Below, one piece after another: positions 1 through 11,902 of a stretch of 64,000 nucleotides of DNA. The stretch comes from Hofstenia miamia. Its lineage: Eukaryota; Xenacoelomorpha; Acoela. Each line of letters opens with the position of its first letter. The first letter of the stretch is position 1. Position numbers and translations under genes: made by a program. The notes below the pieces were generated by a model that did no database searches, was not told where the DNA came from, and saw only the letters and a list, made by a program, of their open reading frames with translations. Where the stretch lies: the NCBI GenBank assembly GCA_004352715.1, contig SCFE01000056.1, positions 1,568,750 through 1,632,749 of the forward strand. The letters are read 5' to 3'.

Positions 1-200
1 CATTTCCCCTTAAGGGTTCGCCGCTCCGCAGAAGGGGGAGTTCTAGGCATTTCGTTCATCAAACCTAGAACCCGTACAGGGTGTGTACTAGGATTGACTA
101 TCCGGATCTCGCCACGAGGAGGCAGCAAAGAACTCTTAATCAGTCAGAGGCTAATGCACTATTTGGTTTTCGCCAGAGTGCTGTGTTGCGCATGAAAGAT
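1..200. repeat. Dispersed repeat, probably LINE-derived
   Basis: This stretch shares an ordered set of short blocks with 43261-43400: an ACTAGGATT block, a GGAGGCAGC block followed by GAACTCTT, an AATCAG..AGAGGCTA block and a CTGTGTTGC block, all in the same orientation and similar spacing. The 43-kb copy lies just upstream (in the minus sense) of a LINE endonuclease, so a LINE 5' segment is the likely source. No intact reading frame remains. Confidence 0.5.
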
Positions 201-516
201 CATTTTAGTAAAATTTCCTACACTTGTGCAAAATTTGGTTTATTAATCTAAGAAAATATAGTTGTATGCAAAGGCAATAGCAAAATATTTTTGAAGAACG
301 TATTTTTGAACAAGAGCTTCAACCCCATTCAGCAAATTGCATCCTAGAAGGTCGTCTAAGCGTTTCAGAAAATCTTTAATTAACCTTTAATAGTTGGAGA
401 CTGAAATGTTTGAATGCAATTTAAAATATTTGCAATTCTTCTTACGAAATTACATTATGTTCAGATAATTTTATTTCCTAGAACAATAATCAGTGTAAGC
501 GTGCTTAAATAAGTAG

Positions 517-519
<3 letters not shown>

Positions 520-552
<33 letters not shown>

Positions 553-742
553 NNNNNNNNNNNNNNNNNNNNNNNNNNNNNNNNNNNNNNNNNNNNNNNN
601 NNNNNNNNNNNNNNNNNNNNNNNNNNNNNNNNNNNNNNNNNNNNNNNNNNNNNNNNNNNNNNNNNNNNNNNNNNNNNNNNNNNNNNNNNNNNNNNNNNNN
701 NNNNNNNNNNNNNNNTATATATATATATATATATATATATAT
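520..742. repeat. (TA)n microsatellite with assembly gap
   Basis: A pure TA dinucleotide array runs into an N gap (553-715) and resumes on the other side. The gap is probably an unresolved longer TA tract or an element bounded by TA repeats. Tyr-Ile frames read through it are not genes. Confidence 0.9.
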
Positions 743-1691
743 ACTCTGGAGTAAATTTCTCCTTACTTTTGGTGAAATCCACTTCAAAACCTACATCTTA
801 TCCTAGCCACTTCCATGCACTACACTATTTAGTGCGCTTAGCTAAGTTCGATCCAGGCATTTCACATCACTTAAAACAGCAACTACCAATCCCCATCAAC
901 CCAAGACAAACTAATATCCTTACTTGCTTCTAAAATGACAATATTCATATTAAAGATAATAATGAGGTGAATTATTACGAGGTAGTGTTTGGCTGGGTTG
1001 TGTTAATATTACAATAGTTATGCAGGTACCTACAGTGACCCCACTGACTATGTACACTTAAAAAAATTTTTTTAATGCAGTAGGAACGTAATGTACATAC
1101 ATTTCATCAAAATTTAAGGATGTACTAGTATGGGGTGAGTTCAGAGTTTTAGTCAATCAGGATTATTCGCGTTTTCGGTCAGTATTAAGGTGTCACAAAT
1201 CTGGCCCAGGAAAAAACATGATCAGAATCAGGTTCGGCATCACCCCACTGAAATGCTTATGTCCACGTATCTTGCTTGTAGTTGTATTACAGTTGGTATT
1301 TATATCAAGACATCCTAAATAATATCAAGATATTACTATAGTTGCACGAGTGGGCTTGATTTAAAAAAATCACATAGAATAATTCTCTGTTCTCTTTGAA
1401 TATGTTAATGCCTAAAACTGATGTTAGGATTGAATTAGTCTAAATGAAAAGAGGAAGTATAATTTGAGTAGCGGAGGGCATTGATTTTATAAATCCATTC
1501 CTCTATATACAACAGGATCAAACAGATTTGAATCAGGTAAGGTTTATTACTGGAGCAGGTCATCTCTGTTGAGGTTTGACGTGCAGGTAACTTAGTTGAT
1601 CTGTTCAACATTCCATGTCCTTCACTAAGATAACGAAAACGGATAGAAAAAAGAATACCGTAAATTAACCTCAGTGATTGAGTATTGTACA
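743..1691. other. Intergenic, no feature recognised
   Basis: AT-rich sequence without a long reading frame, RNA gene or clear repeat structure. Confidence 0.5.
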
Positions 1692-2450
1692 GCTACAGGG
1701 TGTTTTGTTACATCCCATTTTTATACATTCGTATTTATGACACTTTTATGAAACTATTTATTTACGGATTATTGTTTATTCAAAATCTAAGGTGCAAGCA
1801 TTGACAGGATTTCATCTAGTAGGCCTACTTCTAATATTTTAGTCCCACTCTGCCTATTTCATTTTCGAAGTTACAGATTTGACCTTCTGAGTTATTGTTC
1901 AGGCATGCCGTCCGCAAATTCAGAAGTCTTCGTGTCATATACATTATGGATGAAAATGAAAGATTTTTTATCCAGTGGTGTTTCCTGATCTTTCACATCT
2001 TCATCACTTAGTGTCTTGAGAGCGTTTAAAAATTTATTAGATAAACCATCACAAATTGTATAAACTGGTTGGGTTATTTAGAGTTAATATTTACACTGGA
2101 ATTTCATACATTACTGGTGTTATCTTACTTGAGATATCTTCGATGAAATCAAAATTGTAGTCTTTCATACTTGTACACATTTTTTCTCTTAAGAATCATT
2201 TTAGAAAAATCACATGGATTTAAGTCTGGTGAATGACTTGACCATGGAGACAAACGAAGTCGACTAATGATTTTCTTACTAAAATAAGAAGTCAACAGAT
2301 CACGTGTTGTTTCTGTTGTATTGAGTGTTGCATCGTCATGCAAGTTGGGGAAGAATACTTTCGCCGCTTTTTCAATTCGAAAACAATAACATTTTGATTA
2401 TTGAACGATATGCCTCACGATCGATCTTTGTTTTGGTTGGATAAAGGAAA
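1692..2450 (-). pseudogene. Tc1/mariner-IS630 superfamily transposase relic
   Basis: The minus strand at about 2100-2346 encodes the C-terminal part of a DDE/D transposase. An Asp-Asp-Ala triad stands where the family has its second catalytic aspartate region, followed about 30 residues later by W-SSHSPDLNPCDF, matching the W..SPDLNP-DF motif that carries the last catalytic acid. The N-terminal DNA-binding domain and the rest of the catalytic core are not seen, so this is a fragment. At 1693-1716 an inward-facing CAGGGTGTTTTG follows a TA and could be the terminal repeat of the same element. No second end was found. The family call rests on the SPDLNP motif; the exact clade is uncertain. Confidence 0.65.
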
Positions 2451-2554
2451 GATGATAAAATAAAAGAAGTTTACCTACAATACACTAAATTTTCGCCAAC
2501 ATAAATATATCTGAATATCCTTTGCATATTTTGCACTTCCTCATACGCGCAAGC

Positions 2555-2690
2555 GCTAGAGCTCTGTGGTACCACAAAAATCTTGACACTTGCCATCCGG
2601 TACCGTATCGTTCAATTTTTTTTAGTACGGTACCACAAATCCTATTCTGTTACCATTTGTTCCACGATACGGTACCTTAAAACGCTAAAA
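2555..2690. repeat. GGTACC-rich subterminal repeat cluster
   Basis: GGTACC occurs four times within about 120 bases, in the settings GTGGTACCAC, GGTACCGTATCG, TACGGTACCAC and CGATACGGTACC, so direct and inverted copies alternate. This resembles the clustered subterminal transposase-binding motifs of hAT-type elements. Matching ends and a target duplication were not found. Confidence 0.35.
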
Positions 2691-3398
2691 CAAAAAAACA
2701 AGAAAGCAAAAACTATTCCATCCATTTCTCAAACACAAAAAACTAGTACCTCAAATGCAAAAATAAGAAAAAAACCTTGTAAATATAGATAATAACTTAA
2801 TATGCCGCGCATAATGTAAACGCTATCCGGTTAATATCAAAAACTACTGGGAACGAGGCCGGGACGAAATCGGTGCCGCAGACATTTAATAAGCCCATGT
2901 TTTTCATACTTGCGTGTCCGAATTGTTCTGACACAATTTGTCACCCTAATTTTAACTTCTGTTTTTTCAATGTGCAAGATTTTTTTTAAATATGTTTAAA
3001 ATATGTCTGTTAGTGTGCATATAGAATAATAGTTCGCTTTGTTTGCAATCCTGATTTACATACTATTAACGCTTCATCTTTTATTTTTTTATCATTATGC
3101 GTTTGGTCTTAGCAATTCACAATTTTGCATTGATTATTTCAGTGCTTCAAAAAGTAGCTTGTCGAATTTGTTCAAATGATAATTTATTTTCAAATATTAT
3201 CAGGTCGCTTCATAATTTATGTTTTTTACAAATTACAATTGTGTAGCAACACCTACGCTCAGCCTGTATCCTTGAATAACTGGTTAAATTCCCTCCCTTT
3301 TTTATCTATCATTATATAAACATGGAGCTCTATGAATATAACTTGCCATTTGTAATAAATAATATCCATTTTCCCGTTTTAATTTTGGCAATATTTAG
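2691..3398. other. Upstream region of the acid phosphatase gene
   Basis: AT-rich sequence with no assignable coding exon. The first exon (5' UTR and initiator Met) of the phosphatase gene should lie here or further upstream, but I cannot locate it. It ends in a usable 3' splice site (TATTTAG, AG at 3397-3398). Confidence 0.4.
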
Positions 3399-4096
3399 GC
3401 TTTACTGATAATAGTACTTTTGTTTTCTACCCTATGTGCAAGCAAGAAGCTTGTTGTACATGTACAGATTGTTGCACGTCATGGAGATAGAACTCCATAC
3501 ATAACTTTTCCCACTGATCCGTACTTAGAAATATGGGAAGAAAAAGGTGGTTTGGGAGTTACAACTGAAGAAGGTAATCGGCGCATGTTTCGTGTTGGAC
3601 GAGATTTCCACGATTTATATCCAAATTTATTTACCGACAGATTGAATTCTTTTGAAACAGTCAGTGTTACTTCTGATTTACCTAGAACTGTTGAATCTGG
3701 GAAACTTATAGTGGCTGGTGTATATAACATGTCAAATTTTACCAACATTAAAGTCACAACATTGAAACCAAATGCTTTGAAAGCCAACAATGGGGAATGT
3801 CCAGCTTTTGACATGGCAAATGAAGCTGTAAAAATTAGTCCTGTATATAAAGATAAAATTGAATCTTTTAATGGCCTCATATCATATCTAAAAACCCCAA
3901 CAGGTAAAGCTTTCTACGTAATCTTTTAATTGTGTAATGATATATATTTTCAATTTTTGCATTTCTCTATCAAGTATGATTAGTTTTCGCCAAGTACAAG
4001 TATTTCATACAAATATGATATGTGGCAATTCAACTTAGTCATTACAACAGTCACGTACCTATTAAACCAATGAAAAATTTGAATTCTTTGTATGTG

Positions 4097-4135
<39 letters not shown>

Positions 4136-6545
4136 AAAACATCAAAATTAAATGGTGTGAATTATTATTGATTTTCTTTGCTATCTTGTAGATATCCTAG
4201 AATTTGTTAACTCCATTTAATTGTATATAATTGTGAAATATATCTATTTGCTACTGATATTGCTACTAAGGTAGACTGCAAATGAAGCCAAGTTTATACC
4301 ATAGCGTATTACCAATTCATGCTATTTTATCATGATTTATTATAACTAATCCTTTAAATTTCCTTTAAATTTCCAGAAAATGTTCTTGGTGATATGCTCA
4401 TCACTGATTTTATTGAAAACTTTTGCCTTAGTTTGTCTCCATTTCAGGTCCATGTTGTACATTAGTGTTCTCTGATATACCATATTTCAGTGTTATCCAC
4501 TAAGAGCTTTTATTTATTTTCAAAATAATATTCATCAAGTTTGTAACTTGCATGCAAAAATAGTTACATTTATTGATAATATATTATAGTACATAGCAAG
4601 ATAATTGCTAACCCAAATATTGGGTTTGCACTTACTACTGAACACCCATTTCCTTATGGCATTGAAATTCGATGTTAGATACTGATTTTGTAACTATATA
4701 TGATGACTATATATATATATATATATGGCAAAAACTGAAATTTGTCTACCAATTAAAAACTTAAAAACTAAACAAGTTTTTGAAATGATAATTTTTTAAA
4801 TGGAAAAATTCATTTAGCTTAATGTTTAAATACTATCTTGTTGCTATATTTTAAATAATCATGAATATTTTTTTTGAAAATTCATTGTATTTCCGTTGTA
4901 CAATTTTTAAAAATTAGAAATTTGATGAACAGGTTTTCAAAAGCGTTTTTTTCCTTTTAGATATCTTAGGAAACATCAGATGAAAAATATTTCAGAATTT
5001 AAAAAAACCAGCGTTTTTATTTTCGACAAGTAGTCCACTTTGATGGTGGAGTGAGTTGGCATTTTTATTTTTATATTTTTACTAATTTTTAGCAATAATA
5101 CATATAGAATATATGGTATATGCATTTATGCATTGTAATTTAATTGATTTTTTAATTTATTTAAGTATCTGTTTACAGTTTTACAAAATATTGCTAAGAA
5201 ATCCCTAAAAGTACATAAATTTTAAATATTTGAAACAATTTTTCTATGAAAGGAGTATTTCACAATATTAAGTAACTGAACATCCGAATTTCAACAACTT
5301 GTAGATTCTATAATGATAGGCGTTTTCCAAAAAGGGAGCTAGGTTTCGGTTTCTTCACACTTCAAAACCGCGCTTTCTTTGTTTGTAGCTAACTGCTATC
5401 GGTATTAGTAAAACGTTATTCAAGAGAAACGTCGTGTCATAAAGTAAATGTTCATAACCCTAAGTTAAGTTTTATATCAAGTAAAACCCAAAATAGGCTT
5501 TAACCGGACAAGCATTTTGGTGTTTCTTAAACGAGGAAATCATTATATGCGACTGTCTGAGGAACGCCGAAAACTTGTTTTCCAATTTTTCTCGAATCGC
5601 CTTCGATTGTTTTGTAGGTATGCCGCCAAGCACTAGTTATATCTTAAAGGTTTAAATGAAATTTATTTTTTTAAACAAAATTGAAAATATTAAGTATTTA
5701 GGTATGATCGACATGGACTATGAAGCCTTATCCGATTTTGCAGATGTGATGCTTGTGGCAAAACAAAACAATTTAACTTTACCAGAGTATGTCACTCCTG
5801 AGATCCACGATCAGTTGCAAACATCAACGCGAATTAAATTCGAAACATTATCGGAAACCGAATTTGAACGACAGGTTTCGACAGGGGTGATTTTGAACAT
5901 GATCAGAAATGCTTTTAATGGCAAGGTAGTTTGAGTTATCGATTACTTTTAGTGGTTTTTCAATATTAATTATCGATAAGCTATTTGAATGTCATTGTCA
6001 ACTAATTAAATTATGTTCAGGAACTGCAGGAACATGATCATGATAAACAATTTTGTGGTTAAAAGAACAGGTGAGCAATGGGACAATGAAATATGCAATA
6101 TCGGAACGCACAATTTTTTATATAAACATTTGGTTGAGGTTGAGGAACATGTGATGAGATCACTAAAATGTATTCTAAGGGCATTTTGAGTTTTTTGCAT
6201 TTCCAGTAGATAGAAATATGAAATACTCAAAGGAATTCCTTATTCTGTTGATAGTAGTATTTTTGTCAAAAAAGTGAAGACAAGAAGAAATTCAATTTCC
6301 TGCAATGATAGAACGTTCGAAAATACACTTAATGATGAATTTTATGCATGCTACTTTGTTCAAACATCAATTAGTTATATTTACATATATATATATATAT
6401 ATNNNNNNNNNNNNNNNNNNNNNNNNNNNNNNNNNNNNNNNNNNNNNNNNNNNNNNNNNNNNNNNNNNNNNNNNNNNNNNNNNNNNNNNNNNNNNNNNNN
6501 NNNNNNNNNNNNNNNNNNNNNNNNNNNNNNNNNNNNNNNNNNNNN

Positions 6546-6580
<35 letters not shown>

Positions 6581-7701
6581 GAAAATCTCTTATTGCTTAG
6601 ACTTAGAAATAGTATGATTAAGATTCTGCGCAATTGCTGTGGCTCTTAATTTAAAAATTATTTTTTTAAATATTATTCAGAAAGAGAAAGAGAATTAAAA
6701 TATTTATGGCTACTTATCTTAATAGGAACGGCTACGACTAATAGAAATATATTTCTATTACTGTTAATATTATTTGTGTTAGTGTTACCCTTACGCAACG
6801 AACCTATTTATTTTGATTATGAACAACTGTATCCAAACATGTAAAGAAATACTGATAGCCTTTTACATGTGCATAGGTATGGGGAAGGGCACGCTAATGC
6901 AATGATGAATATATGTGCGTATACCTGTGCCTGAGCCAGATGTAAATGAAAATAAGTATTAATTTGAATTAGAATTTTTATAAAATTATATCTATTTCTA
7001 TTGTTCAGGTAATGAGGCGATCTCATTCCCATGTGAACAATAACTACCCTGCAATATTTGCATGTAATTCAGGCACAATAATATGTTTTCGCACATATCT
7101 TCATTGCATGAGAAGGGGCCTACCCCATAGATGTGTCCATGCAAAAACCTTTCAATATTTCCTAAGAGGCTTACACAAAATTGTTCAAAAATGCGGACAA
7201 GTCGCTTTGTTACTTAAACGTAACACTAATAGAAATAGGGCTAAGAGTAAAAACTAGTAATGTGCTACACATTGAAACCTAGGTGGCTCATGAAATCTAT
7301 ACACGCTACACGCATGCAAAAGTATTTGTACATGCATTTTTAAAGTTTCTATAACTATCTTGTAAAAAAATTAGGTTAGTAGAAAGCAGCTGAAACGAGG
7401 CAATTCCTTCATCTCTTATGTTACTCATGATTGGATCCTTATTGGGCTAATTAGGCACATTACTGGAAGATTAATGCCTACTCCTGGATATGGAGATGCA
7501 ATTGTATTTGAGTTAAGCCGTGACACAACCAATGATGAGTGGTTTGTAGCATTGAAGTACAAACCCGGCAGTTCTAGCACTGTTCAGAACTTAAAACTCT
7601 GTGGAAAATCAAACTTCTGCAGTTTCAATCAGTTTTTGAATAAACTTTCAGGAAAAACTATAACTTTGTCTGAATATGTAAATTTGTGCACTGTTATGTA
7701 A
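3399..7701 (+). CDS. Histidine acid phosphatase (lysosomal/prostatic type), four exons seen
   Basis: Proposed exons are 3399-3903, 4377-4447, 5695-5925 and 7375-7701, giving 377 residues with every junction in phase. The first visible exon opens with a hydrophobic stretch (ALLIIVLLFSTLCA), a good signal peptide, followed at once by the catalytic RHGDRTP motif (3477-3497), whose histidine forms the phosphoenzyme in this family. The second signature, the His-Asp pair, is at 7426-7431 within YVTHDWILIG. Total length fits the roughly 400-residue branch-2 histidine phosphatases that hydrolyse phosphate monoesters in the lysosome or outside the cell. Splice sites are CAG|GTAAAG, CAG|GTCCAT (weak) and AAG|GTAGTT; the acceptor before 5695 is also weak. 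The initiator Met is not in the first visible exon and must come from an upstream exon or a trans-spliced leader. AATAAA at 8067-8072 is the likely polyadenylation signal. Confidence 0.85.
4098..4133. repeat. (TA)n microsatellite in intron 1
   Basis: Alternating TA tract inside the intron between 3904 and 4376. A shorter tract occurs in the next intron near 4708-4727. Confidence 0.85.
6384..6577. repeat. (TA)n microsatellite with gap in the last phosphatase intron
   Basis: TA repeats on both sides of an N gap (6403-6545) within the intron 5926-7374. Frames crossing it are artefacts. Confidence 0.9.
6822..7165. repeat. Inverted-repeat element, copy 1, intronic
   Basis: About 95 bases at 6837-6935, read on the minus strand, resemble 7071-7165 read on the plus strand. 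Shared blocks are CAGGCACA, CGCACATAT, TCATTGCAT and CCCCATA. The arms are imperfect and flank about 135 bases. A related pair lies at 9390-9680, so this is a dispersed MITE-like family. It sits inside the last phosphatase intron. Confidence 0.5.
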
Positions 7702-8066
7702 AGATATTTTCATTATGTATTATTAATATACTATTTCAATAATAGTAGTTCTTTAATTTGTCTAGGTAATCCCAGTTTAAGTCAAAGTAATCAAAAACAG
7801 CATTTTTGTTTACAACCATCCAAACAGTCGAGTAAAAAATTTTACACAAATATTTTTTGTAATATGTCATAGAGATTTAACTATAATTTATGAAAATTTA
7901 TTGAGAAATAATGAAAAATTGCTTAAGGAAAGTAGACTGCTACACAAACATAAATTATAGTTTTATAATTTGCTCAAAGTACAATAACATGCATGTATTT
8001 ATATTTTGTTCATAAACTTGCTCATTATAAACTTGTGTTGTTGAATGATATTGAATGCATTATTTG

Positions 8067-8072
8067 AATAAA
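8067..8072 (+). terminator. Candidate polyadenylation signal of the phosphatase gene
   Basis: First good AATAAA, about 365 bases after the stop codon. No other gene intervenes. Confidence 0.5.
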
Positions 8073-8359
8073 GAAAATTGGCTTTGTAAATTTATTGAAA
8101 CTAGCTTTTAATGTAGGATCGATAATTTCTTAGGATTAAAAATCGTACATTAAAGGTATTGAGCTCCAAGAGATGTTTTGTGACTACCAATCTGTCTCAA
8201 AGTTGAAGCCTGTCGAAAATTTCGAGGCTAGAAGGGTTGTTAGCTGGCAATAACTAAAATTCAATTTATATCATAAGAATTGTCCCAAATGAATGCAAAT
8301 ACATGAGAAGATTATTATCAATCATAGCTCTTACAGGAATCTTTCAAGATTTTTTTTAA

Positions 8360-8765
8360 GTGAAGGGGACACAACAAGCCTTTTTGCAAATATAAAACAT
8401 ATAGCCAAAGTACGGTTTTTGTTGATGGCTCGTTTTACGGCCGAAATTCCGGCTAAGTGTCATTTCCGCACATTATGATTAAGAACAATTTATTTTCTTG
8501 ATTTTTATTTGTATTTTTGCTTTTAGAACTTAATCGCTTTGAACATTTTCTTTAATTGTGAGCATGTTTTAATCGTTCCATTGAAAATTGCAGCATTTCA
8601 CTTAGTAGTAGTAAAAAGCGCAAATTATGGCAAAAAAATCAAGAATAACGGTGGCTGCTACGGCTAAAGCATTACAGCCAACGTCTGACTAAGGTAAAAA
8701 TTTATTTTACATGGCCGGCTACAGCCAAGAAAATTGCCTTGGCTGCAGAACACTACCTTAATCTG
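8360..8765. repeat. Possible MITE relic with GGCTG/CAGCC motifs
   Basis: Clusters of GGCCGAAATTCCGGC, CGGCTAAAG, ACAGCCAA and GGCCGGCTACAGCC contrast with the AT-rich surroundings and alternate in orientation. They look like subterminal motifs of a non-autonomous DNA transposon. Precise ends were not identified. Confidence 0.3.
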
Positions 8766-8985
8766 TATGGGTAGGCATTCAACACCAGCTAATGAATATG
8801 ATTATTGTGTGAATAAATGTTACCGAACTTAAAATAAAGAAATTTTTGAACAATGGTTACCAAGTAATTATTTTTGCAAGTCGTCAAATTGCGAGTATCC
8901 ATGGTTCTAGTGTTAATTAGGAAGGGTGCTACAAAAAGCTGGAAATTACATAGCGCAAATTTCAAACTATTATAACTATATTTCT

Positions 8986-9268
8986 AGAAAAATACCAATT
9001 TTGATATATTCTATATATATAACAATTCCTTGCATAACATTAACATTATTTCAACTAACCATTTTTCAGAATCTGTTATGACTTAACAGCGCAATAAACT
9101 CTGACTTTGCACAGGGNNNNNNNNNNNNNNNNNNNNNAGAAAAATACCAATTTTGATATATTCTATATATATAACAATTCCTTGCATAACATTAACATTA
9201 TTTCAACTAACCATTTTTCAGAATCTGTTATGACTTAACAGCGCAATAAACTCTGACTTTGCACAGGG
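8986..9268. repeat. 131-bp direct duplication around a 21-N gap (assembly artefact)
   Basis: Bases 8986-9116 and 9138-9268 appear identical and are separated only by 21 Ns (9117-9137). An exact duplication ending at a gap is typical of two overlapping contig ends that were not merged. Confidence 0.8.
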
Positions 9269-9389
9269 AGCGGCTGGACGGGACTCATACAGATTGTCTT
9301 CAAAGAACAAAATACATGCATTTCAGAGTAGTTTTTGTTTCCCATGAGCATTAGGTGGTCTGAACACTAGGTATGGAAATAGTTTGAAA

Positions 9390-9680
9390 AAAGTTCGTTT
9401 TTGCATGAATACATCTATGAGGCAAGGCTCGCTCATCTAATGATGAAGACGTTTGGGAAAACATATTCTTATGGCTGAATTAGATGAGAATATTTCAATG
9501 TAGTTATTGTGCGCATATTCATTAGACTGCTTCATAGTGAAAATAATTCAAATATTTTCACAAAAATCGGAATTTTTATTGAAAAAATATCATATTTGCA
9601 TGTAATTCAGCATTAAGTATATGTTTACGCACATATCATCACCAGTGCATGAGCGGAACTTACCCCACAGGTCTTAAAGT
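9390..9680. repeat. Inverted-repeat element, copy 2
   Basis: The minus strand of about 9403-9455 (blocks ATAGATGTATTCATGC and CATCATTAGATGAGC) resembles the plus strand of 7090-7150. The segment 9600-9675 resembles 7060-7135 directly (GCATGTAATTCAG, CGCACATAT, TGCATGAG, TACCCCA). Together they form a second, diverged copy of the intronic inverted-repeat element. Confidence 0.45.
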
Positions 9681-10240
9681 CATTGAGGCACGCATTCCTT
9701 TCATTGACTCTGACTTTGCTCTTGGGCTGCCTATCTACAGTAGTGAAAATATTTCATTAAAATATAGATTTACATTTAATGCTTCCTTCCACTCACAGGA
9801 ATAATGGTTTAGCACGAATTTCATCATATAGCAAGGGGCACATTTTGTTAAAGATTTCCAAATTCTTCATGGGCTTGTAGAAAAATGTGAGATTAAATGA
9901 TGAAAATGTGTCAATTGAATTGTCTTAAAGCGATAATTCCTAAACCATGCAATGCCTCAAGAATAACATTAATAAATAAGGCTACAAGAGGCTATTTCAT
10001 GTTGAGAAATTAAGATTACCTATACGCTATCCTGTTTAGATCTAGTCATTCCCAATATACCAAAATAACCGAATCAACGTTTATATAATTTATGCAAACA
10101 TCTCGATTGACTCCAAACACTATGCATATATAATTTGTGTACGTTTTTGAAGCACAATTCTGAAGTCCTATTATTTCGATTTTTAGTTTACTCTTAATCC
10201 CACCTTTGTTTTATCTTCGCATTAACGCATAGTTGATTCC

Positions 10241-10251
10241 CTCGTTTCTAG
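10241..10251 (+). promoter_or_regulatory. 3' splice acceptor upstream of the DRC2 start codon
   Basis: The pyrimidine-rich CTCGTTTCTAG ends 18 bases before the ATG. It is either the end of a 5' UTR intron or a trans-splice acceptor. The CCAR1 gene has an equivalent site 16 bases before its ATG. Confidence 0.5.
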
Positions 10252-10269
10252 TGTTTAACTTCATAAGCT

Positions 10270-11805
10270 ATGCAGCAAATAAACGAAAACCTAGCAAAAC
10301 ACTTTGAGCATAAAGACAGCCATTCCAGTAAGAAAAATGCAGTAGGATTCACCAAATCGCAAATGAAAGCGCGTGCGACTCTAATGAAAAAAAATACTCT
10401 TGGAGAAATTAATGTAAAACAAACTTTACCTGGAATATTTATACGAAAGAAATTGGATGAAGAAATGTCCATGACTGAAAGGAACACGCAGAAGCTCGAC
10501 AATAAATACTTTAGATTGCTTCATAAGAGTTCATGTGAAGACATGAAAAAAGCTATTGAAATAACATGCCAGCAATTTATGAAAAGAAATGATTGCTATG
10601 CCAAGAAAATTGAGAACTTAATGTCTGCAATAAAAGAGCTCGATCAGCAGAGCGTATATGCCCATAGCAGTCATCAGGTGAATCTCAAAGAAATGATAAG
10701 AATACAGGAGAACAGAATCAATGATCTTATACATGACTACACTAAAGCCGTTGGGAAAATGTCAAAAAAGTACGATGATTATGTAAAGAATGGTCAAAAC
10801 CGTCATTTGCAGAAGGTCTTGGAACAAGAAGAAGTGCTATTTAGCCATGAAAAAGAGTTTGTTGAACAGGAAAAAAGGCTCACAAACGAATATGAGGACC
10901 TCAAGTTAGATATTAGTAAGAAGAATGTCCAGGCTAAACATATGATGAGAATTCAACTTCAGGATGTAACAGAGCAATACTGGCATATGTATCAAAAAAT
11001 TCTTCAGCAATATAACGAAGAAACTCATGATCGTAAGTGTCTCATACAGACACTAAAAGCCAAAGACATTGCCAACTCTGAAAGAATCGAAAAACAGTTG
11101 AATAGAATTGAAAAACTAAAAAATATGCACAGTGCTCTCAAGAGTAAAATGCAAAAGAAAGCGTTTGAGAACAACAATATTCTGCAAAAACTAGATCAGG
11201 AGAAAGACTATGTATACAAAAATTACGTTATCGTAACAGATATTTTAGACAAAAAAGATAAGCTGGCAAAAGTTGAACTTGAAAAATTGGCAAGGGAAAG
11301 CTTAAATAGCATTAAGAAACTTGAAGAAACATTAGCGATATACAAAGAAATTTTTACATTAAGTGAACTTGCAAGAAAAATGGAATTTGAAAATGAAAAA
11401 ATTCTGCCTCTAGGGCTCCATTGTAGCTTAACACAGGAAGAAAAATTTGCTGCTCAGAGAAAGATGTTAGGCAGATATCACTACAATCAAGGCGCGGTTG
11501 CAGCTGTTCTTCAGGATTTAGAAAATTTTGTTAGGAAAGTGGCCACAGTTGAGCTATCTATGCAGACATTGAAGATGGAGGTTGAAAATTGGAAAATGGA
11601 CAGGAAACATGCAATAAAGCTTATCAAACAGTACTACACGGATATTAGCATTGGGGAAGACCTGCATTTACAAAAAAACAAAGTTTTACAATTAAATCAA
11701 AAACCAATATTTGACAGCCGAAAAGAAGTTTGTTTAAGAAACCCTTCCACTGCATCTGTTGTTGACATTAGTTTTTCTTCGAAATCTGTTTATAGAGAAT
11801 TGTAA
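10270..11805 (+). CDS. DRC2: Dynein regulatory complex subunit 2 (CCDC65)
   Basis: A single uninterrupted frame of 511 residues, close to the roughly 480-residue vertebrate DRC2/CCDC65. DRC2 is a coiled-coil subunit of the nexin-dynein regulatory complex that links outer doublets and controls ciliary and flagellar dynein. The protein is charged and almost wholly helical. Family hallmarks I recognise include an N-terminal KK-x-RA region, a central ETHDRKCLIQTLKAKD segment that parallels the T-x-DRK-x-x-x-x-TL-x-x-KD stretch of human DRC2, a KLAR-to-SLNSIKKLEE helix, and a C-terminal QYYTDISIGED matching the family QYLDGISV-x-DE. The ATG is preceded by an in-frame TAA at 10264-10266, which fixes the start. 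The lack of introns contrasts with its neighbours and could mean retroposition; no clean poly(A) tract or target duplication was seen. Confidence 0.87.
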   Translation: MQQINENLAKHFEHKDSHSSKKNAVGFTKSQMKARATLMKKNTLGEINVKQTLPGIFIRKKLDEEMSMTERNTQKLDNKYFRLLHKSSCEDMKKAIEITCQQFMKRNDCYAKKIENLMSAIKELDQQSVYAHSSHQVNLKEMIRIQENRINDLIHDYTKAVGKMSKKYDDYVKNGQNRHLQKVLEQEEVLFSHEKEFVEQEKRLTNEYEDLKLDISKKNVQAKHMMRIQLQDVTEQYWHMYQKILQQYNEETHDRKCLIQTLKAKDIANSERIEKQLNRIEKLKNMHSALKSKMQKKAFENNNILQKLDQEKDYVYKNYVIVTDILDKKDKLAKVELEKLARESLNSIKKLEETLAIYKEIFTLSELARKMEFENEKILPLGLHCSLTQEEKFAAQRKMLGRYHYNQGAVAAVLQDLENFVRKVATVELSMQTLKMEVENWKMDRKHAIKLIKQYYTDISIGEDLHLQKNKVLQLNQKPIFDSRKEVCLRNPSTASVVDISFSSKSVYREL

Positions 11806-11896
11806 CAGTCAATTCTATAGCTATTGCTTAAGGATTTGTAGAAATTTTGTTTATATATTTAAATGGAAAAAAATCAATAGAAAACGTTATTAAGTC

Positions 11897-11902
11897 AATA
11901 AA
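11897..11902 (+). terminator. Candidate polyadenylation signal of DRC2
   Basis: AATAAA about 92 bases after the DRC2 stop codon. Confidence 0.6.

Noticed and set aside
461-933. Open frames of repeated Tyr-Ile and frames made of unknown residues
   Set aside because: They are translations of (TA)n tracts and N gaps. The same applies near 6.3-6.6, 29.2, 34.4, 36-37, 52.1-52.6, 62.1-62.4 and 62.8-63.9 kb.
3479-3880. 133-residue minus-strand frame in the phosphatase exon
   Set aside because: It lies fully antisense to the exon carrying RHGDRTP and has no recognisable domain.
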